A model generated the notes under the pieces. The model worked only from the letters and a program-made list of their open reading frames with translations, ran no database searches and was not told where the DNA came from. From the NCBI GenBank assembly GCA_963920525.1, contig OY986438.1, forward strand, positions 125,246,920 through 125,310,919: a stretch of 64,000 nucleotides of DNA. The letters are read 5' to 3'. The translations under genes were made by a program, and so were the position numbers. Every line of letters starts with the position of its first letter. The stretch's first letter is position 1. This stretch comes from Dichetophora obliterata. Its lineage: Eukaryota > Arthropoda > Insecta > Diptera > Sciomyzidae. Positions 46,801-53,452 of this stretch are shown piece by piece.

Positions 46801-48293
46801 GCTAATGAGCGGCACAGCGGCAGCAATGTCAGCATCAATAATGCTTTCCAAAGATAGGCTGAAAGATAAAAAAACAAAAAAGAAAATAGAAAAGATTAAG
46901 TAAAAGAGATACACTACAGTGTTGAGAGAAAAGCTCCTAAACCGGAAGTCAAACAAATAAGTTGCTTCTTGATAAAATACGTATACAAAGAATCATGCAC
47001 ACAAGCAAAACACACAGCCAAACCACACACACCTACATACACAAACCCACACTCATATGACACAAATGCATCCAAGCAGCTTATGTTGTTGTTGTTATTG
47101 TAGTTGTTGTTCTTGTGCTTGCCGCTGCTGCTGCTACTGTGGCTGTTGCTGTTTGTCTTACCAACATAACAGGCAACAACATTAAAGATGCAACAACTTA
47201 AAAGTTGCTGCTTGTGGTTGTTAAGACATCTGCAAGAAGGTGCAACCGCGCTCCGCAAATTTTTGATGCGCCTTGCCGGAAGCGGAAGTGGGCGGGTGGG
47301 AGCTGCAAAGCGCACTTTTTGATACGTACAGCAGCGGCGAACGTGAGCGGAAATGCAATCTTAAACTTTAACGTTGGCGTTTCCCATTAAGATTAAACTG
47401 TTACTTCTTCATCTGTGTTTGCTTCGTGTTTTGTGTTGTGTTGTGTTGTGTTGTGTTGTGTTGTTGTTTTAGCTGCACTTGTTGTTGTTTTGTTGTTTTT
47501 TTGTACACTTTTTTATTTATAAATGAGTTCCTGATCTCTTTTGCGCCATTATTATTGCCGGTGCAAACTTTTGTTGTTGCTGCTGTTGTTGATTTTGTTG
47601 TTTGGATTTCCTGCAAGTTTTTCTCGTCGAATGTTGATAAAGTTGCTGGGCATTTTCTTGCTTGTTTTTTGTTTTGCTTTTTCCCTTAACTTGCAGGAAA
47701 GTGCAACGAAATAAGTAATTAATTAGCACAACTTCCTGTGCACACAGACACGCACAGTAAAGACACATGATTACATCAACATATTTATAAATCTGCAAAT
47801 ATGTATGTAGTATGACAACGTATTTGCATGATGCAAACAGGCAGAAAGGAAGACAAGACAAGCGAACAAATCGCTGAATGCTTTAAAATGCGATCATCGT
47901 GGGAAAAAGAGTGTCTGAAATTGGTGGATAACGCATAAATAAATACTTAAGAAGCAGTAAACACACAAAAGAAGGTTGACGTAATCACTATGGTTGCTTT
48001 AATTTTAAATCTTCAGATGAGCCATTTAAAAACTGTTTTTAAACAGCAGAAAAGAACTAGTCATGAAATATACTTTATAGATATAAATATATTGACGCAA
48101 TTTTGTGTAATCAACTGCAAATTTTGACATACCTTATTTGACCATTGGTCATATGGAAAAATCCTTTGATCAATATTGCCCACTGTACAACGAGTGCAGC
48201 TAAAAAGAGCGTGTAGCCAGTTGCACTGTAGCCATATTTACGTAAAAATGTCATCAAAAAGCCAAAGCCAACAAATATCATCACTTGAATATC
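13709..48293 (-). CDS. Rh50: Rh-type ammonium/CO2 channel (Rh50-like), 5' incomplete, seven exons visible
   Basis: Rh glycoproteins are 12-helix membrane channels for ammonia or CO2 in the Amt/Rh family. Seven minus-strand exons with GT donors and AG acceptors join in frame (161+166+262+191+246+94+98 nt, about 405 residues plus stop). Recognisable family blocks appear in order: [20 protein letters not shown], then NEYL, then [16 protein letters not shown], then [15 protein letters not shown], then [13 protein letters not shown]. By alignment to AmtB, the Asp and His of DVGGSITVH and the His of CGVH are the conserved pore Asp and twin histidines, so the pore looks functional. The first visible exon starts in phase 0 at the block that in vertebrate Rh proteins follows about 50-60 residues, so one or more 5' exons are missing and lie either unrecognised at 48.3-64 kb or outside. 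I saw no frameshift or premature stop. The symbol is by resemblance to the fly gene. Confidence 0.93.
13914..14007 (-). CDS. Rh50: Rh50 exon F
   Basis: This exon is 94 nt long and is separated from exon E by an intron of about 74 nt. It encodes [20 protein letters not shown] followed by [12 protein letters not shown], the last transmembrane helix. It ends one base into a Gly codon before gtaagt. Confidence 0.9.
14082..14327 (-). CDS. Rh50: Rh50 exon E (second pore His)
   Basis: This exon is 246 nt, exactly 82 codons. It begins [20 protein letters not shown], the family signature carrying the second pore histidine, continues with [20 protein letters not shown], and ends MILG before gtaagt. 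The acceptor is tttaaacgcag. Confidence 0.93.
14665..14796. repeat. Short tandem repeat, three units with A-runs
   Basis: Three copies of a unit beginning ggtgcctcctccgaaac followed by a run of 9-12 A lie at 14665, 14710 and 14742. Units one and three are followed by the same caccaaaaaatgcactagg. This sits in the Rh50 intron just before the piggyBac. Confidence 0.7.
15070..17722 (+). mobile_element. Nearly intact piggyBac transposon
   Basis: TTAA flanks both ends (15066-15069 and 17723-17726). The terminal inverted repeats begin CCCTACGGTCCATAAC and are identical for these 16 bases. Subterminal inverted repeats around GGGTACCCGGGTACCCTAGTG (15116) and its counterpart (17498-17530) complete the usual piggyBac end structure. 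One long transposase frame fills the interior. It lies in the 17.6 kb Rh50 intron, opposite to the gene. Confidence 0.95.
15493..17334 (+). CDS. piggyBac transposase, C-terminal zinc finger frameshifted
   Basis: This is a 613-codon DDE/D transposase that cuts and pastes at TTAA. The N-terminus is acidic (residues 20-90), as in the family. The catalytic Asp residues are visible in [15 protein letters not shown] (about 275), [10 protein letters not shown] (about 351) and GGVDVMDQ (about 451). The C-terminal cysteine-rich domain starts GCCYLCAF and RRKTRKVC, but after KVCK the frame departs from the expected cysteine pattern. From a TTTT run at 17264-17267 the other frame supplies the remaining Cys/His ligands and its own stop. 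A one-base insertion there is the simplest explanation. The rest of the frame is free of stops, so the copy is young. ATG 15493 follows the 5' terminal region by about 420 bases; an intron or upstream start is not excluded. Confidence 0.9.
   Translation: MRLSEEARSIYIGSILDNMTVDDDALEPIEEEGEVFTGEVQDSECEDNDNEIPAAIDTPMQIEQDVFEDESDSETDMVEENAPTSSKTESMIARDGTQWQPTPPVCLQIRSHNIVRTRSGSLRMTESIAGMQCFKSYFTIEMVNIIVRHTNKKANSTHDSYNAANPTKHQLKWKDTTVAEIYAFIGMLIMAGANHSNDENARELWTQLSHPLFRATMGLNRFWDLIRFIRFDDARTRNERQGTDKAAPIQDIWIMLNANLAKYYVPTENLTIDEQLYPYRGRTKFTQYIPSKPAKYGIKVWWICDAKNSYPLHGQIYTGKQDSGRKIGVGERVVRDLVGPYHNSGRNIAMDNFFTTLPLAKQLISVKFSIVGTLRRNKAYIPTEMKDDKSWTVGTSKFGFHEKVTMVSYKQRKTNSVILLSTLHDDATVEENGKPEIISFYNKSKGGVDVMDQTLREYTTQRHTKRWPLSFLYNMLDVSAFAAYTIFYDNNRTVPYQTTRRKRFLRKLAGDLCAPIIEERLANRQVTRHFSTKSAIESFLGRPVETVTYTEQPSTSTAASTDGRKLITGCCYLCAFLPDNRRRKTRKVCKLLQEINLRSTYSNNIKMFSMFQQ
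18561..19118. mobile_element. Insertion in the mariner, possible hAT-like MITE
   Basis: It separates transposase codons LATVYN and EFKSG of the mariner. The ends are CAGTGCTCCCAACT and, on the other strand, CAGCGTGTTACCAACTCCC, which share CAG-G and CCAACT. I found no clean 8-base duplication, so the class is uncertain. No coding capacity is seen. Confidence 0.5.
19683..20850. mobile_element. Second insertion in the mariner, with internal inverted repeats
   Basis: Mariner coding stops near SSRERTV (19670) and resumes at [17 protein letters not shown] (near 20870). Inside are imperfect inverted copies around aaaataaaattccttggct (20045 and, reversed, 20290) and aagttgcagcact (20100 and, reversed, 20215). 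The limits are approximate and I see no terminal motif. Confidence 0.4.
21202..23376. other. Gene-free intronic stretch
   Basis: AT-rich intron sequence of Rh50. A short cluster of tacatac repeats occurs near 22300. No protein-like frame or clear element boundary is seen. Confidence 0.5.
23377..23445 (+). repeat. Solo end of a Tigger/pogo-like element
   Basis: CAGTAATACCTCGATATACG preceded by TA, followed by a degenerate internal echo (gacgtatatcgaaacgacgt), is the kind of terminal repeat seen in pogo/Tigger elements. I found no matching opposite end nearby. Confidence 0.4.
23617..23827. mobile_element. Short MITE with about 40 bp inverted repeats
   Basis: The left end GGCCGCATTCAGCGGACTCA and the right end on the opposite strand GGCCGCATTCAGCGGAGTCA match. 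Similarity continues about 40 bp to aactgtt. The element is about 210 bp, with TA-rich flanks (tata and ata). No coding. Confidence 0.75.
24097..26948. mobile_element. Nested DNA element with GTTGCCAC ends
   Basis: It interrupts hAT copy 1; the uninterrupted sequence can be read in copy 2 near 49790. The ends are CATGGTTGCCACTTG and, reversed, CACGGTTGCCACGTTGG. The flanking octamers tttccgat (24089-24096) and tttccaat (26949-26956) match at 7 of 8, so an 8-base-duplicating transposase (hAT or P-like) is likely. It contains another element at 25061-26870. No transposase was recognised. Confidence 0.75.
25061..26870. mobile_element. Inner nested element with CAAACGTTTG-type iterons at both ends
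   Basis: The ends CACAGAGAGAAAAAGTGG and, reversed, CACGCAAAAAAAAGTGGC are flanked by TA. Inside each end the motif AACGTTTGA and its reverse complement recur many times (25100-25580 and 26540-26800), leaving a central part without it. The centre holds broken protein-like frames, for example at 25815-26030 ([20 protein letters not shown]) and 26056-26247 ([20 protein letters not shown]). I do not recognise these. Confidence 0.6.
27098..27370 (-). pseudogene. hAT transposase C-terminal (dimerisation) fragment, copy 1
   Basis: The minus strand reads [20 protein letters not shown], then [38 protein letters not shown]. The ASSERSFSALRRLKTYLR-like block is the hallmark of the hAT dimerisation region. 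The catalytic N-terminal part is absent. Confidence 0.85.
27612..28511. other. Gene-free intronic stretch
   Basis: No coding sequence recognised. It holds a pyrimidine-rich passage near 28115-28215 and little else of note. Confidence 0.4.
28512..28650. mobile_element. Hairpin MITE, 61-base arms, TAA flanks
   Basis: The arms 28512-28572 and 28590-28650 are almost exact reverse complements with a 17-base loop. TAA lies immediately before and after (28509-28511 and 28651-28653), the target-site pattern of PIF/Harbinger elements. The outer bases are CTGCATTATTCTGTATCACG. Confidence 0.85.
29490..30140. mobile_element. MITE related to the Harbinger-like element at 49135-52163
   Basis: The left part gttccatttgtacccctata (29500) and the right part aggggg tacaaatgaaac (30113) are inverted copies. 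Inside, ccccaaatattttgact and the phrase cttccaatctgcatca are shared with elements at 39.8 and 49.1 kb. The outermost bases are unclear, so the limits are approximate. Confidence 0.6.
30141..31926. other. Gene-free intronic stretch
   Basis: AT-rich Rh50 intron next to exon D. I saw no protein-like frame, RNA gene or element boundary. Confidence 0.45.
31927..32117 (-). CDS. Rh50: Rh50 exon D
   Basis: This exon is 191 nt long. It begins with two bases that complete a Val codon with exon C ([10 protein letters not shown]), then [20 protein letters not shown], and ends GYRYLS before the donor gtgagt. The acceptor is ccttcctgcag. It lies between the two largest introns: about 10.1 kb toward exon C and about 17.6 kb toward exon E. 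Confidence 0.92.
32118..33331. other. Gene-free intronic stretch with a short GAT repeat
   Basis: Upstream of exon D on the minus strand. It holds a degenerate GAT/GAC triplet run at about 32325-32362. Nothing else is recognised. Confidence 0.45.
33332..34597. mobile_element. Possible hAT-like relic abutting the AAGTC array
   Basis: The left end caagccctaaccagga and the right end near 34550-34597 (ggggggttgaacc followed by attgctaagaagctgag) resemble the left and right ends of the outer element at 49002-53796. I found no 8-base duplication. Interior sequence is AT-rich and non-coding. Confidence 0.35.
34612..37872. repeat. AAGTC pentanucleotide satellite-like array, 3.3 kb, with higher-order units
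   Basis: Long runs of (AAGTC)n alternate with blocks of (AATTC)n (35281-35365, 35395-35460, 36970-37000, 37070-37242), a CAGTC patch (35533-35560) and AAAGTC hexamers. A non-simple header of about 65 bases, beginning ATTCCTAGTCAAATTTAAGT and containing GTCGAAGCCAAGTTAAATG, recurs at 34731, 35848, 36370, 36750 and 37295. It divides the array into units of about 1117, 522, 380 and 545 bp. Because the pentamer has no stop on the plus strand, all frames there are open (SSQVK repeats); these are not genes. The array lies in the 10 kb Rh50 intron. Confidence 0.97.
38025..38560. mobile_element. MITE with CAGCCCTATTCTGG ends
   Basis: The end CAGCCCTATTCTGG at 38025 is matched by CCAGAATAGGGCTG at 38547-38560. 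The flanks are TTA and TGA, so a TTA duplication with one change is possible. The subterminal sequence is rich in TTAAC/GTTAA motifs. No coding. Confidence 0.75.
38734..39361. mobile_element. TTA-flanked MITE (PIF/Harbinger-like)
   Basis: The ends CGCTGTAGGTAC and, reversed, CACTGTAGGGAC are directly flanked by TTA on both sides (38731-38733 and 39362-39364). Strong inverted similarity continues inside at ggtcgtagaatttagtggca (38803) and its complement near 39290, and at atctcgagatatt. No open frame of note. Confidence 0.8.
39760..40426. mobile_element. GGCGCC-ended MITE related to 60194-61516
   Basis: The ends GGCGCCTAATGCTCC and, reversed, AGCGCCTCACG are flanked by TAA/TTA. Inverted inner copies of cttccaatctgcatcaaa occur at 39929 and, reversed, about 40238. 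The phrase ggctatcgctagagccgaaa near 40330 is shared with the element at 60-61.5 kb, which shows common descent. Confidence 0.75.
40431..42182. other. Gene-free intronic stretch
   Basis: Rh50 intron sequence up to exon C. AT-rich with no recognisable gene or element. The pieces 41822-42260 that are open on the plus strand overlap exon C of Rh50 and carry no motif. Confidence 0.45.
42183..42444 (-). CDS. Rh50: Rh50 exon C (pore Asp and first pore His)
   Basis: This exon is 262 nt long. It begins [18 protein letters not shown], where Asp and His are eight residues apart as in the Amt/Rh pore, and continues through [11 protein letters not shown] to YLSLAAAT plus one base before the donor gtaagc. 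The acceptor is aacatag, weaker than the others. The loop between FMLRP and [10 protein letters not shown] is acidic and hydrophilic. Confidence 0.92.
42445..46692. other. Gene-free intron of Rh50 with a degenerate repeat near 45.7 kb
   Basis: This intron of about 4.25 kb lies between exons B and C. I see no coding sequence or element boundary apart from the repeat block listed separately at 45620-45865. Confidence 0.5.
45620..45865. repeat. Degenerate tandem repeat, about 45 bp unit
   Basis: About five imperfect units built around aaaataaaagttaaaa and its near-complement acttttattttttgatc follow each other. The unit contains an internal ttttgatcaaaa palindrome. Confidence 0.6.
46693..46858 (-). 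CDS. Rh50: Rh50 exon B
   Basis: This exon is 166 nt long, and one base completes the codon split from exon A. It reads [20 protein letters not shown], then [20 protein letters not shown], then [10 protein letters not shown]. The acceptor tatctttcag has a long pyrimidine tract; the donor is agt|gtgagt. The ISMGAMLG and NEYL blocks are typical of Rh proteins. Confidence 0.9.
47083..47155. repeat. GTT/GCT triplet microsatellite
   Basis: An impure run of tgttgttgtt, ctgctgctgct and related triplets lies in the intron between exons A and B. Confidence 0.8.
47424..47466. repeat. TTGTG pentanucleotide microsatellite
   Basis: About seven units of gtgtt/ttgtg in direct repeat in the same 1.27 kb intron. 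Confidence 0.85.
48133..48293 (-). CDS. Rh50: Rh50 exon A (first visible)
   Basis: This exon is 161 nt long. It opens after a pyrimidine-rich acceptor (ctttcag at 48300-48294) with codons [12 protein letters not shown] and runs through two hydrophobic segments to HMTNGQI. It ends with two bases of a split codon before the donor gtatgt at 48132-48127. The opening matches the start of the second transmembrane helix of Rh proteins, so residues of helix 1 must come from an upstream exon. Confidence 0.9.
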
Positions 48294-49001
48294 CTGAAAG
48301 TCTTAATAAAGAAAAAAAAAATGTAATTAATTAATTATTTAAATGACATTAAAAACAAAAATCTAAACTTTTATGTTAAAATGATACTTGTTAAAATGAA
48401 ACGGATTTATGTGAAATTTCAACTATTCTAATCATAATTAATTACACAGGTATGCAAATAATGGGGTTGGGATTGTTGTTGGATGGTAATATTTGAGGTA
48501 ATTTTCTGCGTAGAATCCGAATCCGAGCTTAGAATTAACCCATCACGTCAGGATTTTGAGATATTTGTAATTATGTACACAAAATATGGCTATTTTGAAT
48601 ATTTTGTATATTATATATTTTCTACCTTCTTAATTATGTAGTATCTACAATTTTTCTATAACATTTCATTGCAATATGTTTTAGCATTAACAATTTCAAG
48701 ACAGCCTCCATTAAGAGACATCCGGATAAGCCTAACCTAGCCTAATTTCGAAAAGAGTTTTCGCATTTCATGTTGTGTAGTTTTATGATTTCTTATTGTT
48801 TGAAAGCAATTATTTTATAAAAATATCTATATTTTAAAGAAAGTTAATATGTACAGACTTCCAAAAATACGTTTGTTGAAGGTGATATTCAACGAACAAA
48901 CCCGATACTGGCAGCACATAGATTGTGTGTTGGTTTAGCTTCATGATTATTTGTACGAATATAATATAAGCACAAGCTTACAAAATTATGTGTACCCATA
49001 C
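48294..49001. other. Gene-free stretch upstream of the first visible Rh50 exon
   Basis: AT-rich sequence without a recognisable gene; presumed Rh50 intron. Confidence 0.4.
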
Positions 49002-49932
49002 CAGAGCCTTAGCCAGGACTTACCCATGGGGGGTTTTGATGAAATTTTTTTTTAAATTAAAAAAATAAAACATACAAGTATTTCTTTAATTTCTTTTTAA
49101 AGTTAATTTTTTTATGCATTATATATGTATATAAAGGTGCCTCGACTGGTGGGGGATAGCTTCATTTGCACGTATGTAAAAATCAACCTTGGTCTATTTT
49201 ATAATGATTCTTAAAATATTTTGACTGTTACGATAACTGCCAGTGTTATCGACTGTTACGATAACCATTTTACAAAAACCTCAAAAAAATCATAATTTCT
49301 CAAATATTTTATCTGGTGTAAAATTTGTACGAACAATAAACTTCCAGAAGTTAAAGGAAGAAGTTAAACTTCTTCCATTCTTCAAAAAAAAATTAAAAGT
49401 TTTGAAATAGGATTAAAGGTAATGTTGTTGTTCGCGAGTTTTTTTGAATTTTTTAAAAGTTATTTTCACTAAAATTAAAAAAACTTCATTATTTCTTATG
49501 CGATCCTCACTTTCAAGATGTCGTTGGAAAGGTTTTTTTTTATATAATTATAAAATAACATATCTGTAAACTTGTTACCAGTGATGTTCCTTGACGCGTC
49601 GCAAGCGCGTCGGAAGCTAATTTCATCTGGGGGGGCAGTACAAATGGTGGTGCAAAAAAAGTTCACCAAAATTTCTTCAAAGAAACATGAATGTGAATAA
49701 ACAAGTTTTTTATTTTAGTTTAAAATAAAAAAAAAATATAAAAATATATACAAAATATTAAAATTTCATTATTTTTTAAAGTTCTTCCAATTTCAATATT
49801 AGAGATCATTCTTTAAAGGATCTTTCATATGGTAATGTGAAAATATAAGAAAAAATGGTTGCTTTTATAAAGCATGACTAGGTATATCTTTACATGGTTT
49901 AAATGCAATTGGGTACAAGAAGTTATATCAAT

Positions 49933-50391
49933 TTATATTATTCCAAAATGTTTCCTTCTGTCCTTGCGAGAAACAAACTCTTTCACCAATTCCATCGAAT
50001 TCAATTCTTCGGTTTTATCTTTGTGAATGTGTATAAGTGCCGCATGAGTGAGTCGTTTCTGTGTCACAGTTGCTCGAAGATACCTTTTAAGTCGTCTTAG
50101 TGCACTAAAAGAACGCTCAGATGAAGCTGCTGATGCAGACACAGTCAAAAGCAAAGCAATAAGTTTTTCAACTTCATTTAATAGTTTTTTTACAGTATCC
50201 GAATTTTTTGCAAATTGGGATACAATGCCACTACAATTTGAAGGTGTTTGGCCAGGCAATTGCTTCAGCAATTTAAGTTGCGCGTGGAGGTCGCTCACAT
50301 CAAAGTCATCTGCATAAAGATCTAGTTTTGTTTTTAGATTTTGTTCAGAAGGCACTCTTCCGTTGAAGGCTTCGATTACAATATTTTCCAA
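49933..50391 (-). pseudogene. hAT transposase C-terminal fragment, copy 2
   Basis: A 152-codon minus-strand frame with the hAT dimerisation signature [20 protein letters not shown] and [20 protein letters not shown]. The part before it (LKLLKQLPGQTPSNCSGIVS) is the usual variable region. Upstream coding at 50830-50561 (QCFGPYESSYCELADENPSR, then DYFEILDLLSNEITARFD) belongs to the same protein but is separated by the palindromic insertion. The catalytic core with its Asp residues is missing. Confidence 0.85.
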
Positions 50392-50446
50392 CGATTCTAG
50401 AGTGTCAAGATCTGTTTAAATGTACAATAAGATTTACAAAGTGCCA

Positions 50447-50522
50447 GTTTACACTAGCTTCACTCAACCGACTCACCGAATGTTAAATCAAAGTGAGTCG
50501 GTTGAGTGAAGCGGGTGTAAAC
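50447..50522. repeat. Palindromic insertion in hAT transposase, 30-base arms
   Basis: The left arm gtttacactagcttcactca continues to accgactcac; the right arm gtgagtcggttgagtgaagc continues to gggtgtaaac. Only the ta/gg bases and a 16-base loop break the pairing. It lies between two parts of the transposase frame. Confidence 0.85.
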
Positions 50523-53220
50523 ATGCAAAATTAAAAAAAAGTAAAATATCAACCTGTTTAATCAAATCTAGCCGTTATCTCATTTGAGAGAAGATCTAAA
50601 ATTTCGAAATAATCTTTTCGTAGACTATCATATAATGGCAACTGTACTGAAGGAACCGGATTTGATGTTTGTTCAAAGCGTCGAGATGGATTTTCATCAG
50701 CTAATTCACAGTAGGAGCTTTCGTATGGTCCAAAACATTGGACCAACATGTCAGATTGTACAACATGTAGTACCATGCGTAAGCTAAAACGATAGTTGAA
50801 ATTTTTGGTTTTTTTCTGCCGATTGTACAATATTGTACAACTATGTAAAATTACTGCTCAATTTGCAACTGCTTTTTACATTTCAAGTTGCTTAGCTATT
50901 ATCCGGATGTGTTCTGCTCGAGAGATTGTAATTAATGATGTTGATTTACAAGTTGGATCGTTCGAACGCTCAATCAAATAGTCCCATTAGTTTTCCATTT
51001 AACTTCTCATACAACATGTCGTCCAATATGAAAAGCCCCTAAGAACATGCCAAATTTTTTCTTACCAGAGTTGCAAACTGAACAAGCATTTAGCTACATA
51101 ATTAAGGGTGCTTTTTAACTGAAGTGGTGGGTTTGCAGTAGAAACTCTACATTTTGTTCTATCTTTTTGCAAACACAGAGAAAGGAAATGGTTATCCGCA
51201 AGCATGCTTATGAAAAAGAGAGATAGAAGAGGAGAACATATACAAAAAATATTATCGTTGTAAGAAAAACTGATATTTTGAATAACTTTTGAAGTTTTCC
51301 TTTTAAATTGTTTATCTAGCTAAAAAAGTGGGGGGCGACTGCCCCTTTTTCACCCGCTTCCGACGCCAATGACGCGTCGTCTTTAATTGTCGACATTTTG
51401 GTGTCGATATTGTAGAATGTGTCGACTATGTAGACAATGTCGAGAATTGTGTAAGCAAGTTTTATTTAGATTATGCTGATTCTTAAATTCTTTTGAAAAA
51501 GTCGTTTAATTAACACAAACTAAATAATTTTAAAATTAAATCAACATGCAGCCTTTAACATAAATAATCTTCACGTAGTTAAAAGCAATTGTCTACACGA
51601 CATTGTCGACACCGTCGACAATAGTTTTGTTGACATCAAGTTGTCTACGCCGCACATCACTGCTTGTTACACTGAAGCCAAGGATAAATATTGACTAATA
51701 AATTTGAATTGAATTTGAATTGCTTGCATTGATTCCTGGTCTGAAAGTTTATTAAAGCTGAAATATTAATTATAAAATAAGCACCTTAATAAATAAAGTA
51801 ATGAAGTTATTTGAAATTTAAAAGTTTTTGTAAGGAAATAAAATAAAAAAATATGAAAAATATGCATGAAAAACAGCATTATGCTAACATTTAATCCGAT
51901 CGCAAAAATTTTAAATTTTTTAATGTAGAGTAGATGTAGAATCAGAGATTTGAAGAACTTTTTCCAGCCTATAATTTTTGACTATTTATTTTTTAACACT
52001 ATTACACTAGCCAACAGAAAAACAAAAAACATGATTTTTGGAGGTTTTTACAAAATGGTTTAGCTCACTGAAGTAATAGCCAACATATTTTGGGAATCGT
52101 TATAAAATAGAGAAAGGTTCATTATTAAGGGGGGTACAAATGGAACTTTTTTTCAAAGCACCCTAATGTGTAAACATTTTTAGTTACATTTTTATATGTA
52201 TTAATAAATATTTTTAGTTATCTTTGTATACATTATTAAACATTTTAAAATTTATTTGCTAGAGACTTAAATTTAGTCTTTTTTTTTTGCAAATTCTTCC
52301 AGCACGTCCTGCTCTGTTTCTGTGCGATCATTGTGTATGCTAAGGGATGCGCACATCCACTCAAACGGTTCTCGCCCATTGAATTACGGATGTATGTTTT
52401 AAGAAATTTAAGAGATAATGACTATATTTTATTTCTCTCAAATATATAAATTTTACACAAACTTTATAAATCATGAAACTTTGATGCGAAGGTTTTTTTT
52501 ACTTCTTTATTAGAAATTAATTTTATTTTTTTTTCTTTTACAGAAAAGACATTTTCTTTTACAGAACTTTTTATTTGGAAACAATTTTTAAAACTGAAAT
52601 TTTCAAAATGTTTGTGTCTGAAAATATAATAAATGAATACAATTCAAAATGTTTTTTTATAACAAGTGTTTTATATACAAGTGTAAGTATTTTCTTACAA
52701 GTGTAAGTTTTGAGATTTACTCTATGTGGTGATGTAACAGAGCACCACAAAACAAAAAAAAATTACTTCATCGATTGAATTAAAACCGATTCCATCAGGT
52801 CAGAATTCTGAAAAATCAACTTAGAAAAATCAAAATTGTAGGATCTACTTTGAAAAATTCATGAATAACTTAAAACATTCCTTAAAAACTAAACCTGGCT
52901 TAGAATCAAATCTTTAATTCGAAAGTTAATTGGAAACAAAGTCTTGACTATAAAAAAGTCTCAAAAAAGGGGCTGAAAATTTTATTTTATAAACATTTTT
53001 TTTTGTGCCGATAATTACGAACAGACTGTGATGCCTCCATAAGCAGAGCTAAAGAAATCACAGAATTTACAATAGGATCCATTTGCATATTTGGAGTAAG
53101 CCAACAAACTCCAGCTACAAAACCAAGGGTGCTGAAATTTAAATTTTCGAGAACCACTCGAGGGAAAATTAAAATCATTTGGTGGCTGAAGTATACTTTA
53201 AAATCTCTCGAATTAGAAAG

Positions 53221-53452
53221 GGCTCTCATCACGTATGACGAGAATCGTTTGATGATATCGTTTTAACGATACTTTTACATCACGTAACCTTTAAGTTTAT
53301 GTATAGTCTAAACGATATCGTTTCGATAGCTTCATGTTTGGCAAACAACTGTCAAATGATATCGTCGAAACAATTGCTTGGCGTGATAGTAGTTGAATAT
53401 GGTATATTATCGTTCAAACGATAGTCGTTTTAAAATTTACGTGATAAGAGCC
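53221..53452. mobile_element. MITE with GGCTCTYATCACGT ends and AAAG flanks
   Basis: The left end GGCTCTCATCACGTATGA and the right end on the other strand GGCTCTTATCACGTAAAT match. AAAG lies directly outside both ends (53217-53220 and 53453-53456). The interior repeats cgatatcgttt-like palindromic words. A four-base duplication is unusual among the elements here. Confidence 0.65.

Larger units (their letters stand above)
49602..51371 (-). mobile_element. hAT-like element, copy 2
   Basis: A perfect 8-base duplication acgcgtcg flanks the element (49594-49601 and 51372-51379). The ends are CAAGCGCGTCGGAAGC and, reversed, CATTGGCGTCGGAAGCG. The sequence just inside each end, and the coding part, match copy 1 at 23905-27611. 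It encodes transposase pieces on the minus strand. A perfect small palindrome has landed inside the coding region at 50447-50522. Confidence 0.9.
49135..52163. mobile_element. TAA-flanked, Harbinger-like element split by a hAT insertion
   Basis: The left end AGGTGCCTCGAC and the right end on the opposite strand GGGTGCTTTG are flanked by TAA (49132-49134 and 52164-52166). Inner inverted similarity includes catttg tac/gtacaaatg and ttaaaatattttgact against aacatattttggg. Removing the inserted element at 49602-51371 leaves about 1.26 kb, comparable to its relative at 60194-61516. Confidence 0.65.

Noticed and set aside
46460..47861. Several open frames rich in Cys/Phe or Gln/Lys/Asn
   Set aside because: They are translations of triplet and pentanucleotide microsatellites or shadows of exon B.
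52987..53232. Minus-strand frame as the missing Rh50 N-terminal exon
   Set aside because: It has hydrophobic residues but none of the Rh helix-1 pattern, no suitable donor, and lies inside a proposed transposon.
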